DNA of 64,000 nt from Winogradskyella helgolandensis (GTDB lineage: Bacteria > Bacteroidota > Bacteroidia > Flavobacteriales > Flavobacteriaceae): positions 2,243,001-2,307,000 of the forward strand of contig NZ_JABFHO010000001.1 of assembly GCF_013404085.1 (NCBI RefSeq). The letters run 5' to 3'. The notes beneath the pieces are model-generated. The model was not told the origin of the DNA, made no database searches, and worked only from the letters and a program-made list of their open reading frames with translations. Shown piece by piece: positions 1 through 6,263 of this stretch. The translations under genes and the position numbers were made by a program. Numbering within the stretch: the stretch's first letter is position 1; every line of letters begins with the position of its first letter.

Positions 1-243
1 TGGTTTTTTAGATTCCGCAATTTGTTTAAAATCAGTTGCGACTTCGTTGATTTTTTTGGTCAATATTGGTCTCAATTTTTCATCCGATATATTTGGTGAA
101 TGATTTTCCGCATAGAATTTTTTCTTTGCAATAAATTCTACAAATTTTTCATTCGCATTTTTAGGTGTTTTCATTTCGGTTGCATTTTGTCCGCAAGCAG
201 ATAAAGTTAAAAACAGAACTAATATTTTGATGTATTTCATCAT
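1..243 (-). CDS. Small lipoprotein, 3' part cut by window edge
   Basis: The frame is open from an ATG at 243 (a second ATG follows at 240) to position 1, about 81 codons, and continues past the window. It begins MMKYIKILVLFL and has a lipobox ending LSAC at about residues 14-17, so a lipidated, periplasm- or surface-exposed protein is predicted. The rest (CGQNATEMKTPKNANEKF onward) is a charged soluble tail that I do not recognise. It starts 13 nt after the site at 256-388, in the same position and strand as every other gene of the cassette array, so I read it as the cargo of a further cassette whose own downstream site lies left of the window. Confidence 0.75.
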   Translation of the reverse strand, partial: MMKYIKILVLFLTLSACGQNATEMKTPKNANEKFVEFIAKKKFYAENHSPNISDEKLRPILTKKINEVATDFKQIAESKKP

Positions 244-255
244 TTCTCAAATGGC

Positions 256-388
256 TTCACAATGTTGATGTATAAGGTTAGTTGCGCATGTAAGCAACTA
301 AATTAGTGAATAAATCACAGATAGCATATTCCGCAGTAACATTCGTAAGTCGGCTAGAACTAGCATTAATTATACCTGTTGTTACTAC
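256..388 (-). repeat. attC-like palindromic site 1 (family A)
   Basis: This imperfect palindrome is bounded on the plus strand by a left box TTCACAAT (256-263; other copies end in AAC) and a right box GTTACTAC (381-388). Inside it has the family-A landmarks: a GTTGC...GCAAC hairpin at 280-298, ATTCCGCAG in the middle and ATTAATTATAC near the right end. It is the downstream site of the cassette whose gene is 385-936, and the TAG stop of that gene lies inside the right box. Confidence 0.85.
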
Positions 389-936
389 CAGTTTTTATTC
401 AGCTTTTCTACAATCAAATAATTCTCTGTTGCAGAAATTTCTTTTTTAAATGACACTTTTTTAATTCCGTTATAATCTTTCATAAACCTCAAAGTTGCTT
501 TAAAATCGGAAATCCCAAAGTTTTCATTTAGTTTGATATCCATAAAATAGCTCGCGAACTTTCCTAAACTATCATTTTCTATTCTGTATTCGGCTATTGG
601 TCCATCAGTTATTTTAAATGAACCAGGAATTGGTGTAATCCTCACATTGGTTTTTCCAATTCCAATTTTTATGTTGTCAAGTTTATGTTTGACATCATAT
701 TCTCTAATTGGAAGAATCATTGATGAATCACAAAGAAAATGGTAATTCTGAACAACGGAACTTTGATTGTTTTCTAGAAAATGATTTATATTCGACAATA
801 TTAAACTGTCTTTCTTTTTTTCTTTTTCAGATGATGTGAGTTCAATATTTACAGATTTAACGTCATTCTTACAGCCAACTAAGAAGATTAGAAGTATTTC
901 GAGTATTGAAATTCGTATTTGTGTTTTAATTCTCAA
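385..936 (-). CDS. Cassette-borne lipoprotein, unknown function
   Basis: The gene encodes 183 residues. A short hydrophobic N-terminus (about residues 8-20) ends in a lipobox IFLVGC, so Cys22 is the likely lipidated residue. The mature part is soluble and mixed-charge, with a Lys-rich stretch after the lipobox (EKEKKKDS) and a beta-rich looking C-terminal half; no family was recognised. It begins 15 nt after site 2 (951-1091) and its stop overlaps site 1, leaving no room for a private promoter outside the sites. Transcription therefore probably depends on a promoter inside a site or further upstream. Confidence 0.8.
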   Translation of the reverse strand: MRIKTQIRISILEILLIFLVGCKNDVKSVNIELTSSEKEKKKDSLILSNINHFLENNQSSVVQNYHFLCDSSMILPIREYDVKHKLDNIKIGIGKTNVRITPIPGSFKITDGPIAEYRIENDSLGKFASYFMDIKLNENFGISDFKATLRFMKDYNGIKKVSFKKEISATENYLIVEKLNKNW

Positions 937-950
937 GAGTTTTTCTAATT

Positions 951-1091
951 GTGGTAACGTGATTGTGTATGGTTAGTTGCGAGGTTAAGCAACTAAATTA
1001 GTAAACTTTAACGAACCCGTGAATATTCCGCAGGAATTTTCGCAAGTTGGCAAGAACCAAGCAATTAATTATTCACGGCTTAAGTTGGCAG
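951..1091 (-). repeat. attC-like palindromic site 2 (family A)
   Basis: The left box is GTGGTAAC (951-958) and the right box is GTTGGCAG (1084-1091). The interior carries the family-A signature: AGTTGCG...GCAACT arms, CGAACCCGTG, a hairpin around ATTCCGCAGGAAT (1024-1036) and CAAGCAATTAATTATTCAC. The right box and following bases (GTTGGCAGTA) are the exact reverse complement of TACTGCCAAC at the start of site 3, so the cassette holding 1104-1568 has matching ends. Confidence 0.9.
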
Positions 1092-1103
1092 TAGTTTTTA
1101 TTT

Positions 1104-1568
1104 TCAGATTTTATTATTTTCAGATTTAATCGTATATATATAATTTGATTGTTTTTGCCTTTTTGATAAATTAATTAAGTCGTTGATTGATATTTTTTTA
1201 TTATCATATTCTATATAATCAATGTAATGTATATAGCTCATATTAAAAGTTTCTTCAATTCTGACTGTAGAATTTTTTGGGATGAGAACGCTTAAAGTAT
1301 TATTATTCAGTCGTTGTTTTTTAATAATATTTACCTCATTGATTTTACTGAATTCTTTTGGGTTTAAAATTCCTTTTTTACAATCAACTTCAAAATGATT
1401 GCTTCCGTAATCAGGCAATTCAGACAATTCGTTGATATCAATATTATAAGTTACTTTAAACAGAACATCATTAGACATTATGTTTTGAATAAATAAATCA
1501 CTTTTTGTTGTACAACTTATAAAAAGAGTCAAAATTATTAAGAGAGAAAAGAGTTTTATTTTTTTCAT
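1104..1568 (-). CDS. Cassette-borne lipoprotein, unknown function
   Basis: The gene encodes 154 residues beginning MKKIKLFSLLIILTLFISC, a compact lipoprotein signal with Cys19 as the lipidation site. The mature chain is short, polar and rich in Asn, Ile and Lys; no domain was recognised. The ATG is 20 nt after site 3 and the stop is 12 nt before site 2, the tight packing seen in all cassettes here. AT-rich codons (ATA, AAT, TTA) dominate more than in the neighbouring cassettes, which fits an independent origin, but I could not measure this. Confidence 0.8.
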   Translation of the reverse strand: MKKIKLFSLLIILTLFISCTTKSDLFIQNIMSNDVLFKVTYNIDINELSELPDYGSNHFEVDCKKGILNPKEFSKINEVNIIKKQRLNNNTLSVLIPKNSTVRIEETFNMSYIHYIDYIEYDNKKISINDLINLSKRQKQSNYIYTIKSENNKI

Positions 1569-1588
1569 CAGATTGCTGTGTTCAAATT

Positions 1589-1723
1589 ACTGCCAACGGC
1601 TCGAATATGGGGCGTTTGGCATTTCTAAACTCCAACCTGTCAAACCGCTAATATATTTATTAAATGTTATTATGTTCAAAATTAGCACTATCCGCCAAAA
1701 GACTTATATTTTTTGTTAGTGCC
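1589..1723 (-). repeat. attC-like palindromic site 3 (family B)
   Basis: This site has the same end logic (ACTGCCAAC at 1589-1597, GTTAGTGCC at 1715-1723) but an interior unlike family A. Its arms are CGTTTGGCA (1613-1621) against CCGCCAAAAG (1692-1701), and CGAATATGG against CTTATATTTT further out. The middle is AT-rich (ATATATTTATTAAATG). The TAA stop of the gene at 1716-2459 lies within the right box. Confidence 0.75.
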
Positions 1724-2459
1724 AGTACTTCCTTATCTCTGTCTCCAATTCTATCATTATTTTCGAATCTATTCTTATTTCAGAATCCTTAATAAATATC
1801 GACACACCTAAATAATGTTCTTGATGAAGTGTCAAAATATAATTCCTGTATTCAAAATCCCAATATTTTTGGTCAAGTCCGTTATTTTTTTTAGTAAATC
1901 TAACATTCAATTTTGTCTCTAAAATATTCGAAATCAATTTGAAATCATCGGGATTTGAAGATAAGTCAATCTCTGTATTTTTGTTTTCAATAAGTATTAA
2001 GTCTTGGTTTACACTTTCAGATTCGGTTTTCTCATTAATTGTATCAAATTCGATCTCCTTAGGATTGTGTCGAGGACTGTCATATGCATAAATTACTCCG
2101 TTTTCAAATCCTCGAATATCCAACACTGAAAATGATTTTCTATATTTTTTAATTAGTCCGTTTGTCAAGTTCAGTATTATCAGCTTTTGAATTGTCCCTT
2201 TGAATATTTTACGTTCCCATATTGGTACAGCAATCAACGCGTAATTTGAATCCCAAATCGCTGGTCCAGCACACCAATCACCGATTTTAATTTTCTTACC
2301 GTCTTCTGTTATTAGAAAACTCTTTCCTCCAAGTGGTGCACCCATAGAGATTTCATTCAAGTCGTAATACTCAATCTTAAATCTATTGTCTTTCGATTTT
2401 AAAGATTTGTCGGTATTATCAAAATCCCATGGATTCGGATATGTTGTAATGTCTTTCAT
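1716..2459 (-). CDS. Cassette-borne soluble protein, unknown function
   Basis: The open frame runs up to 2504, but its first 15 codons are simply the translated end of site 4. The ATG at 2459, 4 nt from the left box of that site, gives the start used here (247 residues, beginning MKDITTYPNPWDF) and matches the spacing of the other cassette genes. There is no signal peptide or membrane segment, so the product should be cytoplasmic. The N-terminal half contains aromatic, WD-like beta strands (GDWCAGPAIWDSNYALIAVP, IWERKIFKG), and the C-terminal half is charged with a conserved-looking YWDFEYRNY stretch. I cannot name the family. Confidence 0.75.
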   Translation of the reverse strand: MKDITTYPNPWDFDNTDKSLKSKDNRFKIEYYDLNEISMGAPLGGKSFLITEDGKKIKIGDWCAGPAIWDSNYALIAVPIWERKIFKGTIQKLIILNLTNGLIKKYRKSFSVLDIRGFENGVIYAYDSPRHNPKEIEFDTINEKTESESVNQDLILIENKNTEIDLSSNPDDFKLISNILETKLNVRFTKKNNGLDQKYWDFEYRNYILTLHQEHYLGVSIFIKDSEIRIDSKIMIELETEIRKYWH

Positions 2460-2463
2460 CGTA

Positions 2464-2599
2464 TTGGCAACGTGATTGTGTATGGTAGTTGCGTGGTTAA
2501 GCAACTAAATTAGTAAACTTTTACGAACCCGTGGAAATTCCGCAGGAATTTTTGCAAATAGGCAAGAACTCAGCAATTAATTATACACGGTGTTGCCAC
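2464..2599 (-). repeat. attC-like palindromic site 4 (family A)
   Basis: The left box is TTGGCAAC (2464-2471) and the right box is GTTGCCAC (2592-2599). Between them lie GTGTATGG, the TAGTTGCG/GCAACTAA arms, CGAACCCGTG, the AATTCCGCAGGAATT hairpin, CAGCAATTAATTATACACGGT. Its two own boxes are complementary to one another (TTGGCAAC/GTTGCCA), whereas its left box does not match the right box of site 3, making this the one cassette junction that breaks the rule. Confidence 0.9.
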
Positions 2600-2605
2600 A
2601 CGTTT

Positions 2606-3280
2606 TTATTCAATTTCTTTTAAAATATAATCTTCTTTTGTATTGCCAAATGTTGATATGAAAATTTCATTTCCGATTTGTTTTTTCAGAATGAAAGGTG
2701 CGTAATTTTCGGTAAATAAAATATCAAACCCATTATGATTTGCTCGTTCCCACATAAAATGGTCGGAATTTCCGAATTTCCACGAATTGCTGATATAAAC
2801 AGAGTCATTTATAAATTGGATTGTATCTGTCCACTTTCTGAAATTTCTGATGAATTTTTTTCCAGTAAATTTTATTTCGGGTGTCCTATTCTTTAATGAA
2901 TCTACCAACCTCTTATAAACTCTATTCTGATTATAATTCTTGAATACAATACTGTCTTTTGTTAATGGGTCAATCATTTCAGATTCATAGTATTCATTTC
3001 CAGCAATAACAAAGTAGTCATTTCCAAAATCCACTAAATTTTTTCCTTTTAGTTCAAATTTTTCAGTTCTTTCGTTTCCGTAATTAAATTCCTTATAATT
3101 AAAAGTTCCGTTGTCGAATGTAATTAATTCGTTGAAAGGAAAATCTCCGACAACATAATCTTTAATTGTATCATTATCAGCAAACTTATAAGAAGATATC
3201 CAAGTTCCATTCAGTTTTTTTTCATTCTGACAAGAGGTCAAAATAAAAGTCAAAATTATTATGTTGAGTAGTTTTTTCAA
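2606..3280 (-). CDS. Cassette-borne lipoprotein, unknown function
   Basis: A longer frame from an ATG at 3304 begins MHKTVTAHLKKLL, but those first codons are the translated end of site 5. The TTG at 3280, 4 nt past the box, gives (M)KKLLNIIILTFILTSC, the same kind of signal as MKKLLAIMIILTLNSC in the gene at 4391-4762, so I prefer it (225 residues). Lipidation is expected at the Cys of LTSC. The mature part begins NEKKLNGTWISSYKF and looks like a small beta-barrel lipocalin-type lipoprotein (GTW near the start), but this is only an impression. Confidence 0.75.
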   Translation of the reverse strand: MKKLLNIIILTFILTSCQNEKKLNGTWISSYKFADNDTIKDYVVGDFPFNELITFDNGTFNYKEFNYGNERTEKFELKGKNLVDFGNDYFVIAGNEYYESEMIDPLTKDSIVFKNYNQNRVYKRLVDSLKNRTPEIKFTGKKFIRNFRKWTDTIQFINDSVYISNSWKFGNSDHFMWERANHNGFDILFTENYAPFILKKQIGNEIFISTFGNTKEDYILKEIE

Positions 3281-3284
3281 ATGT

Positions 3285-3392
3285 GCGGTAACGGTTTTGT
3301 GCATGAAAAGTTGCGTGGTTAAGCAACTAAGTTAATAAACATTTTCGCAAGTAGGTTAGAACCAGGCAACTAATTATACACGGTGTTGGCAA
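3285..3392 (-). repeat. attC-like palindromic site 5 (family A, short form)
   Basis: This is the shortest site, 108 bp. The boxes are GCGGTAAC (3285-3292) and GTTGGCAA (3385-3392). It keeps the outer arms (AGTTGCGTGGTTAAGCAACT and GAACCAGGCAACTAATTATA) but lacks about 30 bp of the apical part present in the others: the CGAACCCGTG and ATTCCGCAGGAAT stretch is missing and TTTTCGCAAGTAGG follows directly. The right box is the exact reverse complement of TTGCCAAC at the start of site 6. Confidence 0.88.
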
Positions 3393-3401
3393 TTGGCTTT
3401 T

Positions 3402-3929
3402 TTATTCACGATTAAATACTTGATTATAATATTCGTTCAATAATCCTTTTCCGTTATATTTTGTTTTTAAAATCAGTTTTGATTCAGCACAAGCCTTTTT
3501 ATATAAACTTTGCTCTTTTTCATTCAGACTTTTTGAGCCTAAATAAACCATTTCATAAATCGGATTAGATTGTTCCAATTCAAACGCTTTTTTAAGCATT
3601 TCTTTCCCTTTAATTTCCAATTCCTCGTAATCTCCAAATTCGTAAGGGAAAATTGAAATTGTATATCCAGCAATAAAATTGAATTCAGCCAATTCCGAGT
3701 ATTTATTCAGTCCATTTTTTAATTCAGATTCCAATTCAGTTCGTAAATCAATATCTTTCTTAAATTGTCCATTAACATCTTCAATCATAGACCACAAAAA
3801 GAAGAAATAATATTTCCACGTTTCAAATTCCGCATTATTTTCCGAAATCAGTTTTTGATATTCAGAATACGCCTCGTTATATTTTTCGGCAGTTTCTAAT
3901 TCAAATATTTGTTCCAGATTTTGATTCAT
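3402..3929 (-). CDS. Cassette-borne helical-repeat (TPR-like) protein
   Basis: The gene encodes 175 residues with no signal peptide. It is almost entirely amphipathic helix with a TPR-like spacing: an N-terminal MNQNLEQIFELETAEKYNEA pair, a second pair around residues 28-55 rich in aromatics (WKYYFFFLWSM) and further helices up to LLNEYYNQVFNRE. Such proteins usually bind other proteins; no partner is evident here. The start lies 20 nt from site 6 and the stop 9 nt from site 5. A cytoplasmic immunity or regulatory role is possible but nothing in the sequence proves it. Confidence 0.75.
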   Translation of the reverse strand: MNQNLEQIFELETAEKYNEAYSEYQKLISENNAEFETWKYYFFFLWSMIEDVNGQFKKDIDLRTELESELKNGLNKYSELAEFNFIAGYTISIFPYEFGDYEELEIKGKEMLKKAFELEQSNPIYEMVYLGSKSLNEKEQSLYKKACAESKLILKTKYNGKGLLNEYYNQVFNRE

Positions 3930-3949
3930 TCGGGATTTTTTTCAGCTTG

Positions 3950-4088
3950 TTGCCAACGTGTTTGTGTATGGTTAGTTGCGTGGTTCAGCAACTAAGTTAG
4001 CAAACTTTTACGAACCCGTGAATATTCCGCAGGAATATTCGCAAGTAGGCTAGAACAAAGCAATTAATTATACACGGTGTTGCCCACA
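3950..4088 (-). repeat. attC-like palindromic site 6 (family A, best example)
   Basis: The boxes are TTGCCAAC (3950-3957) and GTTGCCCACA (4079-4088). This copy shows the fold most clearly. The outer arms pair GTGTATGGTTAGTTGCGTGG with AAGCAATTAATTATACAC, and the tip is a perfect 9-bp stem GAATATTCC/GGAATATTC around a 3-nt GCA loop (4019-4039). One strand of the palindrome has about 15 extra bases between arm and tip (AACTTTTACGAACCCGT), which would bulge out of the folded strand. The right box is an exact 10-bp complement of the start of site 7. Confidence 0.92.
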
Positions 4089-4107
4089 GTATTTTTTATT
4101 AATTTCG

Positions 4108-4380
4108 TTATTGTTTTAATTCCATAAGCAACATTATTGAAAATCCGATTGCTATTAAAAATCCAATTCCGTTGAGTATTTTTTTATTCTTAATTATTAA
4201 GGTCAGAATAAAGTCAATTAGTAATCCAATAATTCCAATTCCAATTAATCCGACCATATAGACAACTCCCCAACCTTCTTCGTATGATAAAATTTTCCAT
4301 TTAGCAATTGTGTAAATTAGGCAACAAGCTAAATAGATAAGGAAATAAGCCTTTAAAATTGTCCACTTTTTCACTTGCAT
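4108..4380 (-). CDS. Small membrane protein, second gene of a two-gene cassette
   Basis: A longer frame starts at 4410 and would overlap the gene before it by 20 nt. The ATG at 4380 (MQVKKWTILKAYFL) leaves a 10-nt gap after that gene and follows a GAGAAAATAATT leader, so I use it (90 residues). Three membrane segments are visible: about residues 9-27, 41-62 and 68-86, with a short YEEGWG loop. There is no palindromic site between this gene and 4391-4762, so both move or are inherited as one cassette and are probably co-translated. No family was recognised. Confidence 0.7.
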   Translation of the reverse strand: MQVKKWTILKAYFLIYLACCLIYTIAKWKILSYEEGWGVVYMVGLIGIGIIGLLIDFILTLIIKNKKILNGIGFLIAIGFSIMLLMELKQ

Positions 4381-4390
4381 AATTATTTTC

Positions 4391-4762
4391 TCAATAAATA
4401 GGTGAGTCAAATTTTACTATTGTCGTGTCATTTTCTACGATAAAATCAACCCAATGGTCAAGTGAACCTCCATTCGTATAATATCCGCCACCTCTAATTT
4501 CCTTTTTTCCGTTAGCGCGATTAAAAGTCAGTGAGTAAGCTCCGTCAGTTTTATTTTTCCGCATCGATAAGAATTCAGTCACGCTTTTATTCGGCTCAAT
4601 TCTGTCAATTTTTATCACGTTCAATTTTTCGGTCGTAGTAAATTCTACGTTTGTTATTGGTTTACTTGAGTTATTTTTAATTTTCATTTCAATTCCATTT
4701 TCTTTGAACATAAAACACGAGTTCAAAGTCAGAATTATCATTATTGCGAGCAGTTTTTTCAT
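4391..4762 (-). CDS. Cassette-borne lipoprotein, first gene of a two-gene cassette
   Basis: The gene encodes 123 residues beginning MKKLLAIMIILTLNSC, a lipoprotein signal with Cys16 as the anchor. The mature domain is small and beta-rich (EMKIKNNSSKPITNVEF, RIEPNKSVTEFLSMRKN, GGGYYTNGGSLDHWVDFIVE), resembling a single immunoglobulin-like sandwich; this is an impression, not a family match. The ATG sits 2 nt from the left box of site 7, the closest of all cassette starts. The membrane protein 10 nt downstream may be its partner. Confidence 0.78.
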   Translation of the reverse strand: MKKLLAIMIILTLNSCFMFKENGIEMKIKNNSSKPITNVEFTTTEKLNVIKIDRIEPNKSVTEFLSMRKNKTDGAYSLTFNRANGKKEIRGGGYYTNGGSLDHWVDFIVENDTTIVKFDSPIY

Positions 4763-4764
4763 AT

Positions 4765-4903
4765 TGTGGGCAACGTTGTTGTGTATGGTTCGTTGCGTGG
4801 TTAAGCAACTAAATTAGCAAATAAATCCCAGATAGAATATTCCGCAGGAATGTTCGTAAGTCGGCAGTGACCAAGCAATTAATTATACACGGTGTTGTGC
4901 ACT
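4765..4903 (-). repeat. attC-like palindromic site 7 (family A)
   Basis: The boxes are TGTGGGCAAC (4765-4774) and GTTGTGCACT (4894-4903). It has the family-A interior except that the region after GCAACTAAATTAG reads CAAATAAATCCCAGATAG instead of the AACTTTTACGAACCCG version, as in site 1 (GAATAAATCACAGATAG). Sites 1 and 7 therefore form a sub-type. The right box is an exact 10-bp complement of the start of site 8. Confidence 0.92.
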
Positions 4904-4907
4904 GTTT

Positions 4908-5324
4908 TTATTTTTTCAGATACTGTTTAGCATCTCTTATATTCAATTCCGTTTCGTCGACTCCTTGTCCAGTTCGGTTTTGATTAAAGACAGGTTCGTC
5001 AAGTCGGTCAAGTCCGATTAATATTTGAAAAACTGCAATTCCATTTTCGTTTTCCACTTCCGTTCGCAACCACTTTTTATATTCCGCTATTAAATTCCGA
5101 TTTCCGATTTTTGATAAGCTCCAATATCCACTAACTCGTTCGTCCTCGTTTTTATAAATTCCAGAGTTCAGTCCGTCGACTATTATTTTTTCCAATTCAG
5201 TCGGTTTGTATTCGGTCAGTTTAGATTCCGCAATTATTCCTTTTTCAAATTCCGAGTGAGAATTTCCGTTCTCCTTTTCGAAAATAAAAGCAACTTCTGT
5301 AAACTGTTCATTTGTTAATTTCAT
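4908..5324 (-). CDS. Cassette-borne soluble protein, unknown function
   Basis: The gene encodes 138 residues from the ATG at 5324 (MKLTNEQFTEVAFIF); an in-frame ATG four codons upstream (5336) is the alternative. There is no signal peptide. The chain is acidic and helical, with a central segment KIIVDGLNSGIYKNEDERVS followed by GYWSLSKIGNRNLI and a tail ending DAKQYLKK. No family was recognised; HEAT-like or SMI1-like folds are guesses only. Between this gene and site 8 lies an extra CGTAACGGTTTT (5342-5353) that copies the left end of a site, perhaps a remnant of a lost one. Confidence 0.72.
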   Translation of the reverse strand: MKLTNEQFTEVAFIFEKENGNSHSEFEKGIIAESKLTEYKPTELEKIIVDGLNSGIYKNEDERVSGYWSLSKIGNRNLIAEYKKWLRTEVENENGIAVFQILIGLDRLDEPVFNQNRTGQGVDETELNIRDAKQYLKK

Positions 5325-5360
5325 CACTGTTTTCAATTCGGCGTAACGGTTTTCTCAAAT

Positions 5361-5501
5361 AGTGCACAACGGTTTTGTGTATAAGTTAGTTGCGTGGTTT
5401 GGCAACTAATTTAGCAAAAATTGACCGAACCCGAGAAAATTCCAGCGGAATTTTCGCACGTAATCTAAAAAAAGCAATTAATTATACACGTTGTTAGCTT
5501 T
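5361..5501 (-). repeat. attC-like palindromic site 8 (family A)
   Basis: The boxes are AGTGCACAAC (5361-5370) and GTTAGCTTT (5493-5501). The tip hairpin is GAAAATTCCAGCGGAATTTTC (5434-5454), an 8-bp stem with a changed loop. The changes on both sides keep pairing relative to the GAATATTCC version in site 6. Arms GTTAGTTGCG and GCAATTAATTATACAC are conserved. The right box is the exact reverse complement of AAAGCTAAC at the start of site 9. Confidence 0.92.
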
Positions 5502-5883
5502 TAGTGCTTTTTTGTCCGTTTAGTAATTTATTCCGAATTTATTTTTTTTCGATAATTTTTATTTTCAAAGTTTGAGTAAATTCCGCAGTTTTTGATTCCG
5601 CAAACTTGCTCAAATTCCGCAACTTGCTAAATTCCGATTGCGTGAGATTCCGAGTTTCCAATTCAGTTTTAGATTCCGCAAACAAGCTAAAAAATCAAGC
5701 GTAATTCAATTCAGAGTTTGAGTGAGCAATTCCGCTGTTGTATTTCATTCCACATTTGAGTGATAATTCCGAAAATTTTTGAAATTCGACACACAGTTTT
5801 TCTAATTTATCTTACTTAAAATTCTAAAAAAAAATCGAAAAATAAACCAGGCTTTTTTCAAACCGCAAACTTGCTCCAGCATT
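5502..5883 (-). other. Body of an ORF-less cassette
   Basis: These 382 bp lie between sites 8 and 9 and have matching cassette ends, but I find no convincing gene. The longest minus-strand frame near its downstream end is about 49 codons from a TTG and reads as a low-complexity chain (AESKTELETRNLTQSEFSKL and on). It is built from short repeated words such as ATTCCGCAA and AACTTGCT, which occur several times between 5578 and 5690 and again near 5860. It may be a decayed gene, a promoter-carrying cassette or an RNA. Confidence 0.6.
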
Positions 5884-6019
5884 AAAGCTAACGGTTACGT
5901 ATAAGAATAGTGCGGTGTTTGTAAGCGAGGATTTTCCGCAGGAAAATCAGAAGCAAGTAAACACACTATTAATTTAGATAAAGCACAAAACACGTATTAT
6001 TTTTATACAATGTTGCCAT
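5884..6019 (-). repeat. attC-like palindromic site 9 (family C)
   Basis: The boxes are AAAGCTAAC (5884-5892) and GTTGCCAT (6012-6019). The interior differs from families A and B: the arms are CGTATAAGAATAGTGCGGTG against CACACTATTAATT, the tip is GATTTTCCGCAGGAAAATC (5929-5947) with an 8-bp stem, and there is an extra segment TAGATAAAGCACAAAACACG before TTTTATACAATG. The tip keeps the CCGCAGG loop core of family A. This site is the closest one to the putative upstream end of the array. Confidence 0.88.
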
Positions 6020-6263
6020 GCGTGATTTTATTATTTTTGCGCAATTAAATATATAAAAATTTTACGCAACAAAAAAGAGTCCGACGCAACAGTTGCGTAT
6101 TACTTGGCACAAGTCAGATTTTAAAAAACATAAGAGTAAAATTATTAGCGCGTACACCTTGCGAATTGATTCTTTAAAGTCAGTTGATTAATATTTTGAG
6201 TTATTATTTTAAACTACTTTTTAAGCGGTTTTAGAACTTTTTTTTAGAGCTGAGTGAGCATGA
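6020..6263 (-). other. Possible second ORF-less cassette or leader of the array
   Basis: No gene is supported in these 244 bp. Two features stand out: an inverted pair TTGCGCAA/TTACGCAAC (6037-6075 region) and a palindrome CGCAACAGTTGCG (6082-6094). On the minus strand they flank a TATATATTTAATTG stretch that could be a promoter reading into the array. The left edge is the GTTGCCAT box of site 9 and the right edge is the complementary ATGGCAAC at 6264-6271, so the segment has cassette-like ends. Confidence 0.45.

Noticed and set aside
2460..2504. Longer N-terminus of the gene at 1716-2459
   Set aside because: The extra codons translate the palindromic site and begin MLNHATTIHNHVANT, which is the site's own sequence.
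256..6019. CRISPR array
   Set aside because: The repeats are 108-141 bp palindromes spaced by whole genes, not 25-40 bp repeats with 30-40 bp spacers, and no cas gene is present.
6030..6130. Toxin-antitoxin gene remnant near the TTGCG repeats
   Set aside because: The inverted repeats look like an operator, but no frame longer than about 31 codons is present.
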